This document shows, in pieces, positions 17,342 through 25,416 of a stretch of 64,000 bases of DNA. Location: contig JAIBBI010000015.1 of assembly GCA_019694755.1 (NCBI GenBank), positions 1-64,000 on the forward strand, written 5' to 3'. Below the pieces are notes generated by a model. It was not told where the DNA came from. It ran no database searches and saw only the letters and a list, made by a program, of their open reading frames with translations. Both the position numbers and the translations under genes were made by a program. Positions within the stretch are counted from its first letter, which is position 1. Every line of letters starts with the position of its first letter. Source of the DNA: Gemmataceae bacterium. Lineage in GTDB: Bacteria > Planctomycetota > Planctomycetia > Gemmatales > Gemmataceae.

Positions 17342-17423
17342 CCGACCCAATTAGTATCTACTAGGGAGAATTGCGTTGCCGGCCCCGGCACGCGAGGGCA
17401 TTCACCACATCGAGGAAACCGTC

Positions 17424-17624
17424 GTGAAAAAGCTGTTTTCGCTCTGCCTGGCGCTCGCATTTGCGATGACGACCGTCGGCTGCGCCGACGCCCCGAAGCC
17501 GAAGGCTCCGGACAAGGCCAAGAAGGAAGAACCGAAGAAGGAAGAGCCCAAGAAGGAAGAACCGAAGAAGGAAGAGCCCAAGAAGGACGACAAGGCTGGT
17601 GAAAAGGAAGCCAAGCCGAAATAG
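17424..17624 (+). CDS. small lipoprotein with KKEEP repeats
   Basis: 66 residues from a GTG at 17424, supported by GAGGAAA upstream and by the fit of a short lipoprotein signal (KKLFSLCLALAFAMTTVGC, lipobox TVGC). After the lipidated cysteine the protein is almost entirely low-complexity: KPKAPDKAKK, then KKEEP four times, then KKDDKAGEKEAKPK. It should be a flexible, highly charged tether on a membrane leaflet. It is the first of three tiny lipoproteins in a row and is divergent from the ECF sigma gene. Confidence 0.75.
   Translation: MKKLFSLCLALAFAMTTVGCADAPKPKAPDKAKKEEPKKEEPKKEEPKKEEPKKDDKAGEKEAKPK
17520..17579 (+). repeat. tandem 30-bp coding repeat (KKEEP x4)
   Basis: Two perfect copies of a 30-base unit (17520-17549 and 17550-17579), each made of two near-identical 15-base halves encoding KKEEP with alternating GAACCG and GAGCCC ends. 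Exact tandem repeats of this kind can expand or contract by slippage, so repeat number may vary between strains. Confidence 0.9.
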
Positions 17625-17684
17625 CACCGAAATTCCGGTTCACCACACCGGTTTCAGGCTTCTACTTACGAAAGGACAGGAAAC

Positions 17685-17822
17685 GTGAAAAAGCTCCTCT
17701 CGATCTCCCTGATTGCGGCTTTCCTCGCCGTAATTTCCGTGGGCTGCGGCGGCAGTGAGCCGGCCAAGAAGCCCAATCCGGCTCCGGAAAAGTCGACCCG
17801 CGAAAACCCGCCGGGTAAGTAA
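17685..17822 (+). CDS. very small lipoprotein (45 aa)
   Basis: GTG start at 17685 with GGACAGGAAAC just upstream. The 45 residues read as a lipoprotein signal (KKLLSISLIAAFLAVISVGC, lipobox SVGC) followed by GGSEPAKKPNPAPEKSTRENPPGK. The opening MKKL and the cysteine context match the preceding 66-residue lipoprotein, so they are likely paralogues. Too short for most annotation pipelines, but start, signal, lipobox and stop fit together. Function unknown; a proline- and lysine-rich surface tether. Confidence 0.65.
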   Translation: MKKLLSISLIAAFLAVISVGCGGSEPAKKPNPAPEKSTRENPPGK

Positions 17823-17837
17823 GGCCAAAGTCGGAAT

Positions 17838-17870
17838 GCGACGCCGGGCGGCATGGGCCTCCGGCGTCGC
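17838..17870 (+). terminator. perfect 10-bp hairpin between two tiny lipoprotein genes
   Basis: GCGACGCCGG (17838-17847) pairs exactly with CCGGCGTCGC (17861-17870) over a 13-base loop, followed by TCCATTTTCG. It lies 15 bases after one lipoprotein stop and 20 bases before the next start. The T-tract is weak, so it may attenuate or protect the mRNA rather than fully terminate. Confidence 0.5.
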
Positions 17871-17890
17871 TCCATTTTCGGAGAGTCCCT

Positions 17891-18001
17891 TTGCGCTGGA
17901 TACTTTTTGTCGCAATTCTGATCTCTTTTGGTTGCTCCGGTGAGCGCGACCGGGACAAGAACAAGGACCTCGATCGGCCCAAGCCGGCGGAGCGTGGTTG
18001 A
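17891..18001 (+). CDS. very small lipoprotein (36 aa, TTG start)
   Basis: TTG start at 17891 with GGAGAG (17880-17885) five bases upstream. The 36-residue product is RWILFVAILISFGC (lipobox SFGC) after the start, then a charged tail rich in Arg, Asp and Lys (SGERDRDKNKDLDRPK). It is the third lipoprotein-like ORF in line and ends one base before the stop of the convergent cysteine-cluster gene. Signal, lipobox and ribosome site support it in spite of its size. Confidence 0.55.
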   Translation: MRWILFVAILISFGCSGERDRDKNKDLDRPKPAERG

Positions 18002-19246
18002 TTATCGTCCGTACCATGTTACCAGCCGGCTGAGATCATCTCGCCCCGCCATCAGTCGCGTAATCCACTTCTGCCGCCGGGTTCCGAGCAGCGGATTGTA
18101 TCCAAAGCTGTCATCGGTCACCTGCAGTGCCTTCTCAATTGCGTTTGTGGATCCCTGCAAGACGAATGCACGCGCCAGCCACATCGTCACCGGAAATGTC
18201 AGCGCGAGCGATTCGAACCCGTCCCAATACCTGTCGTGATAGTGGATCGGCCCAAAAAACTGGAACGACTCAATCTTGGTCTGATAATACCGCGTCAACA
18301 ACTCGTCGTCGGCCGCGGAAATCGGTCCCAATGGCGATTCCAATTCCTCAAAACTGACGGCCGGCATCCACGCATGAATTGGTGGGACCGGACCGGTTCC
18401 GCGGGCAAATCGGGCCGCGGCTCGGAGTAGTCTGATTCGGTTCTTCTGAAACATGCCCCGTTTGGCCCCAGTATCCCGCCGACAATAGAGGGCCGCCGTC
18501 ATCCGGAAGAGGATTCGACCAGTCGTCGAGGGCACCGGGACACTGGCCGGCACGTCCGACACTGCCTCCACCATCAAGTCGGCAAACTCGCCAAGGCGTT
18601 GTCCATCGAGTCTGTTCAGTCGAGATTGCCGGCAGACCGCCGCCAATGCGAGCGCGTGACGCCATCGAATCTCGAGCGGCCGGCCCGGCGTTGCAATGAT
18701 CCTGGAAAGCCGTTTGGTTAGTTGCTCGATGTTCTCCCATGTCAGCCGCTGCCAGCCTCGCGACCGCGGTGGTCGGATCGACCTGCCACGGACGCCTTCC
18801 CGTTCTTCCAGTTGATGTGCGTAGTTCGCAATTTCGATTTTCTGATCCGTGATTGGCCGGCCCTTGTTGGCCGTTGCCGAGGGGCACGCGAAGCGAACGC
18901 CGACTCTCCAGTGATCGCCCACAGGATTCAGAACGTAGGGATAGACCTGACAGGCCAAGGGCTTTTGAGTTCCGCCGAACTCAATATGAATCCGGCACCG
19001 GCCCGCCTCGTTGAGAAAGACACATCCGCCATCCTGACGGTGATTCAGCCGCCAGCGGTCGCTGAGGAATCCATCGCGGACGACGAGGGGCGTGTCGGCA
19101 AATTCGGGGCGTTTGGCCCATCCTTGATCGGCTATCCGCTGCCGCTCTGCGTCTGTGACGTGAATGGTGTACTCCCGGCAGCACTGACCACATTCGTGAC
19201 AGTCCCAGTTCTGGATGACGGGCAGGTGGCGAACCGGGAGTGGCAT
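18002..19246 (-). CDS. YkgJ-family cysteine-cluster protein
   Basis: About 414 residues from the ATG at 19246; an ATG at 19291 would add 15 residues. The N-terminus has the YkgJ signature DCHECGQCCREY (C-x2-C-x2-CC), with further cysteines in GGCVFLNEAGRCRIH, KPLACQVYP and FACPS, which probably bind zinc or an iron-sulfur cluster. The family includes FliB-like lysine methylases, but most members have no known role. The C-terminal ~250 residues are helical and unassigned. It ends exactly where the third tiny lipoprotein ends on the opposite strand. Confidence 0.75.
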   Translation of the reverse strand: MPLPVRHLPVIQNWDCHECGQCCREYTIHVTDAERQRIADQGWAKRPEFADTPLVVRDGFLSDRWRLNHRQDGGCVFLNEAGRCRIHIEFGGTQKPLACQVYPYVLNPVGDHWRVGVRFACPSATANKGRPITDQKIEIANYAHQLEEREGVRGRSIRPPRSRGWQRLTWENIEQLTKRLSRIIATPGRPLEIRWRHALALAAVCRQSRLNRLDGQRLGEFADLMVEAVSDVPASVPVPSTTGRILFRMTAALYCRRDTGAKRGMFQKNRIRLLRAAARFARGTGPVPPIHAWMPAVSFEELESPLGPISAADDELLTRYYQTKIESFQFFGPIHYHDRYWDGFESLALTFPVTMWLARAFVLQGSTNAIEKALQVTDDSFGYNPLLGTRRQKWITRLMAGRDDLSRLVTWYGR

Positions 19247-19338
19247 GGTTCTGTCTATCCGCCTGTCGGAGTACACCGGACGAGATACCATAGATTCTAC
19301 CGCAGTCAGTCACGACTGGCGGTATGAGGGTCATCGAT

Positions 19339-19797
19339 ATGCGTGTGGCACTCGGCTCGGATCATGCTGGATTCCCGCTCAAGGAGCGGCTCAAGGCGGC
19401 CCTTCGCGAGGACGGGTACACCGTCGACGACCTCGGAACATTCTCCACCGACGCCGTCGACTATCCCGACTTTGCCGAGAAAGTGGGCATTGCGGTACAG
19501 TCACGGCAGGTGGACCGTGGAATCCTGATCTGCGGGTCCGGCGTCGGCGCCAGCGTGGCCGCGAACAAGATACCCGGCATCCGCTCGGCCGTCTGTCACG
19601 ACATCTACTCCTGTCATCAGGGGGTGGAGCACGACGACATGAATGTCCTCACGCTGGGTGCCCGGATTGTCGGCGAATCGGTCGCGATCGAGTTGTGCCG
19701 CAGTTTTCTCGGTGCCAGGTACACGGCAGAGGACCGACACGCCCGACGGCTGGCAAAGATTAACGCTCTGGAGGCCCGCCACCAGTCACCGCACTGA
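19339..19797 (+). CDS. rpiB: ribose-5-phosphate isomerase B
   Basis: 152 residues from the ATG at 19339 (GAGG eight bases upstream; an in-frame ATG at 19324 lacks a site). RpiB interconverts ribose 5-phosphate and ribulose 5-phosphate in the pentose phosphate pathway. The family motifs are clear: GSDHAGFPLKE at the N-terminus, the active-site loop ICGSGVGASVAANKIPGIR with the catalytic cysteine, and EHDDMNVLTLGARI. Length is normal for the family. It is followed directly by tRNA-Asp on the same strand. Confidence 0.92.
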   Translation: MRVALGSDHAGFPLKERLKAALREDGYTVDDLGTFSTDAVDYPDFAEKVGIAVQSRQVDRGILICGSGVGASVAANKIPGIRSAVCHDIYSCHQGVEHDDMNVLTLGARIVGESVAIELCRSFLGARYTAEDRHARRLAKINALEARHQSPH

Positions 19798-19858
19798 GTT
19801 TTTCGACCGGGGACGTCTTGATTCGGACCGCAGCGGACGATAAAACTTCTTTCCCCAC

Positions 19859-19932
19859 GGGGGCGTAGCTCAATTGGTTAGAGCACCGGCCTGTCACGCC
19901 GGAGGTTGCGGGTTCGAGCCCCGTCGCCCTCG
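19859..19932 (+). tRNA. tRNA-Asp (GTC)
   Basis: 74 bases fold as a full cloverleaf: acceptor GGGGGCG/CGCCCTC (one G-T pair), D arm GCTC-AATTGGTTA-GAGC, anticodon arm CCGGC-CTGTCAC-GCCGG with anticodon GTC, variable AGGTT, T arm GCGGG-TTCGAGC-CCCGT, and discriminator G as expected for tRNA-Asp. The 3' CCA is not encoded. It lies 61 bases after rpiB and ahead of a strong terminator. Confidence 0.97.
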
Positions 19933-19951
19933 CTAGTTTTCAAGCAGATTT

Positions 19952-19986
19952 GTCGGGTCACCCTTGGGTGGCCCGACTTCATTTTC
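19952..19986 (+). terminator. terminator after tRNA-Asp
   Basis: GTCGGGTCACCC (19952-19963) pairs with GGGTGGCCCGAC (19966-19977), with one G-T pair and a 2-base TT between the arms, followed by TTCATTTTC. It lies 19 bases after the tRNA and should end the tRNA transcript. Confidence 0.75.
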
Positions 19987-19991
19987 AACCG

Positions 19992-21404
19992 TCACTCAGT
20001 CAACAGGAACTGCTGGATCTTTCCGTCCGGGCTCCGGAAGATGTTTACTTTGACCGTCCCCTGGGGACAAATGAGTCTAACCCGGGCGGCTTCCATCCCG
20101 CCACGCTCGCCTGTTGATTCGACTTCGGCCTTCGTCGGGGATCCCATGGCCGCGAGTCTCGCCTTCGACGTCTCGATTCGGGCATCGGTGAGATATAGGC
20201 TGAACTCCTCGCCCAATGAGGCCCGGTCCACCTTCCCGGCCTGAAGTTGCTTGAAGAAATCGATGCACGTCTCACGAAGCGATGGCCCCTGAACAGCGGG
20301 AATGGTGACTTCTTTTTTGCCCTGTTCCTTGATCAGGAGTTGCAACAACTCTCGATGCAACGCGGCCGAGTCGATGTGCTCGGCGTTGCTCAAGACTATC
20401 ACCGCCGACCGGGTCCTGGGAATCATGGCGTTGTAGGCGTGAAAACCGCTGACCGCGCCGTTGTGCTGGAGCACGATCTCGCCGTTTACCTTGGCCGAAC
20501 TCAAACCACAACCATAATCGCTGACTTTGCCGTTTCCGAGTGTCCGGGGCGCGGTCATTAGCCGCCAGGATTCGGGCCGGAGCACCTGGCCCGACATCAA
20601 CGCGAGATCCCATGTCGCAAGATCACTCGCCGTCGAATAGATACCGCCGGCTGCGTGAAGCCAGCCGGCCGCCTCAGGCTCAGCCGATTCTGTCGGCCCC
20701 AGCAAAACGGATGTATGACCGCGGGCCAGTCCGGCTTCGGTCGGATTCGGATCGCACTTCGAGTGAGTCATCTTCAATGGCTGGAAGACGCGGCGGTCGA
20801 GGAACTGCGGGAACGGTTCGCCTCCCACCTTCTCGACGACCCGCCCCAGAAGGATGTAGCCCGTGTTGCTGTAGGAGAATCGGGCCCCCGGCTCGAAGTC
20901 GAGTTTTCCACCTGCATATTCTCTGAGCAGGTTGTCCGCCGAGATCACCTTGCGCATCCGCCGGTCGAGAAAATCGAGGGGGTAGTAATCCGGATATCCC
21001 GAGACGTGATTCATGCAGTCGAGCAGCGAAATGTCGCTCGCCCGAGTCAGGTCGGGGCAGAATTTCGACACCTTGTCGCGTACGGTCAGTTTACCATCCT
21101 CTGCCAGCAGAAAGACACTGGCACAGGCAAACTGTTTCGTCACCGACCCGATCGCGAACGGCGTATTGACTGTGACCGGGTCACCTCCCGAAATCGCAGT
21201 CTTACCGAACCCTTTCGCCAGTACGACTTTTCCATCGCGGACAATGGCGACCGAGAGACCAACTAACCCCTTCGCCTTGACCTGCTGTTCGATGTAATTC
21301 TCGATCAATTCGCGGTCGAGTGCAGTCGGCAATGGAAGCGGCTGGCTGCGAGCCTGGCCGACGACGCAGAGTCCGATGACGGCGAGACAGATTCGGAAAT
21401 GCAC
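19992..21404 (-). CDS. secreted serine beta-lactamase-like hydrolase
   Basis: About 470 residues from a GTG at 21404, chosen because GAGGGGAG lies six bases upstream and a signal peptide begins at once (HFRICLAVIGLCVVGQARS). The class C beta-lactamase/D-aminopeptidase fold is marked by SVTK (Ser-x-x-Lys nucleophile), the YSN motif in FSYSNTGYILLG, and the HNG segment replacing KTG. Members are esterases, carboxypeptidases or peptidases acting outside the cytoplasm. The C-terminal ~110 residues form an extra domain of unknown role. It is convergent with the tRNA-Asp unit. Confidence 0.85.
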   Translation of the reverse strand: MHFRICLAVIGLCVVGQARSQPLPLPTALDRELIENYIEQQVKAKGLVGLSVAIVRDGKVVLAKGFGKTAISGGDPVTVNTPFAIGSVTKQFACASVFLLAEDGKLTVRDKVSKFCPDLTRASDISLLDCMNHVSGYPDYYPLDFLDRRMRKVISADNLLREYAGGKLDFEPGARFSYSNTGYILLGRVVEKVGGEPFPQFLDRRVFQPLKMTHSKCDPNPTEAGLARGHTSVLLGPTESAEPEAAGWLHAAGGIYSTASDLATWDLALMSGQVLRPESWRLMTAPRTLGNGKVSDYGCGLSSAKVNGEIVLQHNGAVSGFHAYNAMIPRTRSAVIVLSNAEHIDSAALHRELLQLLIKEQGKKEVTIPAVQGPSLRETCIDFFKQLQAGKVDRASLGEEFSLYLTDARIETSKARLAAMGSPTKAEVESTGERGGMEAARVRLICPQGTVKVNIFRSPDGKIQQFLLTE

Positions 21405-21476
21405 GAGATTCTCCCCTCGGGAAATCGACATTTGCCACTATGATAATGCGTTACCGACCAATGACCCGGGGAATTG

Positions 21477-22265
21477 ATGGGCCGAGTTCGCGATATCCGG
21501 GTTTCCCTGACTCCAGACTACCTGGCAACCGACGCCTTGTCGGGAAGCACCGCGGTGGCGATCGATGTGCTCCGCGCAACAAGCACGATGCTGACAGCAT
21601 TGGCCGCCGGCGCTCGCGCTGTTATTCCCTGCGCCACGATCGAAGAAGCCCGGTCCGTGTCCGTGGAAACGCGGTGGGCGCCGACACTCCTCGCCGGGGA
21701 GCGGGCAGGCCGGAAGATTGACGGATTCGACCTTGGCAACTCCCCGGCAGAATTCAACCCTGGAGCAGTCAAAGGGAAGACAATCATCTGCACGACCACA
21801 AACGGGACACTGGCGATCCTGGCGTGCCGCCGGGCCGATCGGGTCCTGATCGGGGCCTTCGTGAACTTCAGCACGGTCTGCGAACAACTCGCGGCTTCGG
21901 AGGGAACGATTCACCTCGTGTGCGCGGGCACCGACGGCCAGCCGACACTTGAGGATACACTCTTCGCCGGAGCCGTGATCGACTACTTGAGCGCGACGGG
22001 CGACATCAACCCGAACGATGCGGGCCGCATGGCGTGGGACAGCTTCGAGAACCACGGCCGAATTCTCTCGGCCGCATTCGAAGTCAGCGCGGGTGGAGAC
22101 AATCTGATCCGGGCCGGGCTAGCTGGCGATCTCAAGCTTTGTGCCGCCGTCGACAAGCTGGCCATCGGGGCCGAGGTACGATTCGATCCGCCCCGCATTG
22201 AAGTTGCCACCGCAGGAATAAAACGACAACATTGGCCGCACAAGAATCAAGGATCGCTTCGATGA
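21477..22265 (+). CDS. comB: 2-phosphosulfolactate phosphatase family protein (ComB)
   Basis: 262 residues from the ATG at 21477 (GGGGA upstream). ComB hydrolyses 2-phosphosulfolactate in archaeal coenzyme M synthesis; bacterial homologues are common but their substrate is often unproven. Family features seen include VAIDVLRATSTMLTAL, LLAGERAGRKIDGFDLGNSP, TIICTTTNGTLA and HLVCAGTDGQPTLEDTLFAG. Its stop overlaps the glycyl-tRNA synthetase start (ATGA), so the two are translationally coupled. No other coenzyme M genes occur here, which argues for a different or additional role. Confidence 0.8.
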   Translation: MGRVRDIRVSLTPDYLATDALSGSTAVAIDVLRATSTMLTALAAGARAVIPCATIEEARSVSVETRWAPTLLAGERAGRKIDGFDLGNSPAEFNPGAVKGKTIICTTTNGTLAILACRRADRVLIGAFVNFSTVCEQLAASEGTIHLVCAGTDGQPTLEDTLFAGAVIDYLSATGDINPNDAGRMAWDSFENHGRILSAAFEVSAGGDNLIRAGLAGDLKLCAAVDKLAIGAEVRFDPPRIEVATAGIKRQHWPHKNQGSLR

Positions 22266-23713
22266 GCAGCGCGAAACTGGACATGGAAAAACTCGTCGCC
22301 CTTTGCCGGCGTCGCGGGTTCATCTTTCAATCGAGTGAGATTTACGGCGGCATCAACGGCTTCTGGGACTACGGCCCCATGGGCGTCGAGTTGAAGAAGA
22401 ACATCAAGGATGTCTGGTGGAACGACATGGTCCGCAACCCGCCGCCGGGCCCGGACGGCCAGGAAATTACGATGGTGGGCGTGGATTGCTCGCTCATCAT
22501 GAATCCGAGAGTATGGGAAGCGAGCGGCCACGTCGGCGGATTCAGCGACCCGATGATCGATTGCAAGACGGAAGGGTGCAAAGGCCGATTCCGCGCCGAC
22601 CAGCTGAAGTCCACCCCATGCCCGCTGAAGCCGAGCAAGTGCGCCGGCGAGTTTGAGAAGTGCCAGCTCACCGAACCGCGGGTCTTCAACCTGATGTTCA
22701 AGACCTACGTGGGGGCACTCGAAGACGCATCCGCCGTTGCATATCTTCGACCCGAGACCGCGCAGGGGATCTTCGCGAATTTCAAGAACGTGTCGGACTC
22801 GTCTCGCGTCAAATTGCCATTCGGGATCGCCCAGATCGGCAAAGCCTTCCGCAACGAGATAAACCCCCGCAATTACACGTTCAGGTCTCGCGAATTCGAG
22901 CAGATGGAAATCGAGTTCTTCTGCCACCCCGACGAATCGATGAAGTGGTACCAGTACTGGCGCGACGTCCGGAAAAACTGGTACTCGACGCTGGGCCTGA
23001 ATTCCGATCGTGTCCTGCCTCGTGAGCAGGGAAAAGAGGAACTGGCGCATTACTCGATCGGTACGACGGACATCGAGTATATGTTCCCGTTCTCCGACGA
23101 ACCGCAGGAACTCGAAGGCGTCGCACACCGCGGCGCTTACGACCTGACTCAGCACATGACGCACTCGGGGAAGGACCTCGCCTATTTCGATGAGTTGGCC
23201 TGGCAGAAGGCGGATAAGTCCGTCTACGGTGGCGACAAGAAGAAGGAACAGGCGGCCAAGCAGTCGCCGCCGTACAAATTCGTTCCGCACGTTATCGAAC
23301 CCTCGGCCGGGGCCGATCGGTTTACGTTGGCCGTGTTGTGCGAGGCCTACCACGAGGACAAAGTGGCCGACGCCTCGGGCAAGCAGGAAGAACGCGTCGT
23401 CATGCGGTTTCACCCCCGACTGGCTCCGGTCAAGGCAGCCATTTTCCCCTTGGTGAACAAGGACGGCATGCCCGAGATCGCGGAAAGGCTGTATCGCGAA
23501 CTCAAGCGGGACTTCAACGTTCAGTACGACGACGGTGGCGCGATCGGCCGGCGGTATCGCCGACAGGACGAAATCGGCACACCCTATTGCATCACCATCG
23601 ACGGCGACACAGTCTGCGGTGGAAGTGTCACCATCAGAGACCGCGACACACTCGAACAGCGGCGGGTCCAACTCTCGGACGTTGTGGGTGAAATCCGGAA
23701 AATGGTGAAATAA
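22262..23713 (+). CDS. glyS: glycyl-tRNA synthetase, homodimeric type
   Basis: 483 residues. Class II synthetase of the alpha2 type, charging tRNA-Gly. The ATG at 22262 sits in an ATGA overlap with comB. Motifs: RGFIFQSSEIYGGINGFWDYGP at the N-terminus, motif 2 region FRNEINPRNYTFRSREFEQME, and the C-terminal anticodon-binding domain starting near VKAAIFPLVNKDGMPE. A cysteine-containing insertion (CKTEGCKGRF and CPLKPSKCAG) may bind zinc. The last residues GTPYCITIDGDT and VTIRDRDTLEQRRV are typical of the family. Confidence 0.95.
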   Translation: MSSAKLDMEKLVALCRRRGFIFQSSEIYGGINGFWDYGPMGVELKKNIKDVWWNDMVRNPPPGPDGQEITMVGVDCSLIMNPRVWEASGHVGGFSDPMIDCKTEGCKGRFRADQLKSTPCPLKPSKCAGEFEKCQLTEPRVFNLMFKTYVGALEDASAVAYLRPETAQGIFANFKNVSDSSRVKLPFGIAQIGKAFRNEINPRNYTFRSREFEQMEIEFFCHPDESMKWYQYWRDVRKNWYSTLGLNSDRVLPREQGKEELAHYSIGTTDIEYMFPFSDEPQELEGVAHRGAYDLTQHMTHSGKDLAYFDELAWQKADKSVYGGDKKKEQAAKQSPPYKFVPHVIEPSAGADRFTLAVLCEAYHEDKVADASGKQEERVVMRFHPRLAPVKAAIFPLVNKDGMPEIAERLYRELKRDFNVQYDDGGAIGRRYRRQDEIGTPYCITIDGDTVCGGSVTIRDRDTLEQRRVQLSDVVGEIRKMVK

Positions 23714-23723
23714 AGGATCGACG

Positions 23724-23752
23724 GGGAAGGGCGGTTACTTGCCGCTCTTCCC
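23724..23752. terminator. hairpin at the convergent glyS/aroC ends
   Basis: GGGAAGGGCGG (23724-23734) pairs with CCGCTCTTCCC (23742-23752) with one G-T pair across a 7-base loop. It overlaps the last codons of aroC and follows the glyS stop by 10 bases. No clear T-run on either side; it may act as a bidirectional 3'-end hairpin. Confidence 0.35.
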
Positions 23753-24832
23753 GACGGGAGTGATCCTTCGAAGCCAGTGGTCGGCCAACGTCAGGGCCAT
23801 CATCGCCTCGGCCATTGGCACGAATCGAGGCAGCAAGCAGGGATCGTGCCGACCGGTCGTCACGATCTCGGTCGATTCACCCGAACTAGTTACCGTTTGC
23901 TGCGGTCGCGGCAGACTACTCGTCGGTTTAACCGCAGCTCGGCACACGATCGGCTCGCCGCTCGATATTCCGCCGAGCATGCCGCCGTGACGATTGGTTG
24001 AGGTGCCGATTCGCCACGGGTCTTTCGGAACAAAAGCATCGTTGTTCTGGCTGCCACGACTCCGGGCGGCCGCGAATCCCGAGCCATATTCGAAGCCGAC
24101 AACCGCCGGCAGGCTTAAGATCGCCTTGGCGAGGTCGGCCTTGAGTTTGTCGAAAACGGGCTCGCCGAGACCGGGCGGGACGCCAACGGCGACCATCTCA
24201 CATACCCCCCCGATCGAATCGCGTTCCCGGCGGACCTCGTCAATCAATTCAATCATTCGCTCAGCGGCCGCCACGTCCGGACATCGGACGGGCGTCGATT
24301 CAACCTGCTCCGGCGTGACCATGGTCGGATCAGTAATGGTGGCGACGACATCTCCGACTTGAATCACGTAGCCCAGGATGCGGATGCCCTGTGAGGCGAG
24401 GAGTTTTTTTGCGACCGCGCCGGCGGCGACCCTGCAGATCGTCTCGCGGGCGCTCGACCGGCCACCGCCACGATAATCGCGAATGCCGAACTTGGCGTCG
24501 AAGGTCCAGTCGGCATGACCCGGCCGATATTTGTCGCGGATCGAGTCGTAGTCCTGTTCGCGGTGATCCTGATTGCGAAAGAGCAACCCGATGGGCGTAC
24601 CGTCCGTGACGCCTTCGAACACGCCAGACCAGATTTCGGGGATGTCGTCTTCCTGTCTTTGCGTGGTAAGCAATGACTGCCCGGGCCGGCGACGGCGCAG
24701 GTCGGGCATCAAGTCGTCGATTGCCAGCGGCAACCCCGGGGGGCAGCCGTCGATGATGCACATGTAGCCCGGGCCGTGGCTTACCCCGGCTGTGGTCACC
24801 CGAAACCGTTCTCCCCATGTGTTCGCTGGCAT
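23735..24832 (-). CDS. aroC: chorismate synthase
   Basis: 365 residues, normal length. AroC removes phosphate from EPSP to give chorismate using reduced FMN. Motifs include RVTTAGVSHGPGYMCIIDGCPPG (catalytic His in SHG; the usual TFGESHG is altered to TAGVSHG), DYRGGGRSSARET, and the C-terminal GGISSGEPIVCRAAVKPTSS. GRSSARET and the later NRHGGMLGGISSG support an intact enzyme. It is convergent with glyS and supplies chorismate for pheA and mqnD, also in this window. Confidence 0.95.
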   Translation of the reverse strand: MPANTWGERFRVTTAGVSHGPGYMCIIDGCPPGLPLAIDDLMPDLRRRRPGQSLLTTQRQEDDIPEIWSGVFEGVTDGTPIGLLFRNQDHREQDYDSIRDKYRPGHADWTFDAKFGIRDYRGGGRSSARETICRVAAGAVAKKLLASQGIRILGYVIQVGDVVATITDPTMVTPEQVESTPVRCPDVAAAERMIELIDEVRRERDSIGGVCEMVAVGVPPGLGEPVFDKLKADLAKAILSLPAVVGFEYGSGFAAARSRGSQNNDAFVPKDPWRIGTSTNRHGGMLGGISSGEPIVCRAAVKPTSSLPRPQQTVTSSGESTEIVTTGRHDPCLLPRFVPMAEAMMALTLADHWLRRITPVGKSGK

Positions 24833-24966
24833 AATCGCATTCTAACTTAATCCGGGGCGCCCCTTGCTACCGGAGTGAAGCTTGTCGTCGGGCGGGAGGG
24901 CCGATTAGGATGATCCTGCTGGCGGGTCAGGCGGATCCGCCGGGTCAATCCAATACGGTGAAGCTG

Positions 24967-25416
24967 ATGCGGTATGCACTGACGATTCTCCTCGTGGCCG
25001 GCCTGGCGTCCGCCCAGGTCAAAATCCCTCCCCGGTTCGGCATTGACGCCGACCTCGACAAGTACCCCCAGAAGACCGCACAGGACTCGCTCAGGTCCGT
25101 CCTGAAAGGAATCGAAGGGAAGCGTGTCGATTACGTGCTCGCGCACCTTGCCGAGCCGACATTTGTTGACGAACGCGTCAAGCAGACCGGCGGAAAGTTC
25201 GAGATCATGGTCCGCGAGACGACGGAAAAGCTCGATGCCGATCCGGAAATGATCCGCGACCTTCGCAAACTCCTGGCCGACGGTCAGTGGAAGGTTGAAG
25301 AGGGCACCGCGTCCGTGACTGCGGCCGAGGTCAAAGGGCGGGCAGCGTTTTTCAGAAAGATCGGTGACCGCTGGTTTTTCGAGAACCGGGTCCGCGCCGA
25401 CACGAAAGGTCCGTAA
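24967..25416 (+). CDS. secreted hypothetical protein (149 aa)
   Basis: Starts at the ATG at 24967 with a short signal peptide ([15 protein letters not shown]) followed by [14 protein letters not shown]. The mature part is a small alpha/beta protein with [18 protein letters not shown] and [16 protein letters not shown], a pattern seen in secreted planctomycete proteins that resemble NTF2-like/DUF-type folds. I cannot name the family. Its stop TAA shares a base with the ATG of the threonine aldolase (TAATG), so translation of the two is coupled. Confidence 0.6.
   Translation: MRYALTILLVAGLASAQVKIPPRFGIDADLDKYPQKTAQDSLRSVLKGIEGKRVDYVLAHLAEPTFVDERVKQTGGKFEIMVRETTEKLDADPEMIRDLRKLLADGQWKVEEGTASVTAAEVKGRAAFFRKIGDRWFFENRVRADTKGP

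Noticed and set aside
22247-23671. 474-codon frame antisense to glyS
   Set aside because: glyS has all class II synthetase motifs; the antisense frame shows only codon-bias shadow composition.
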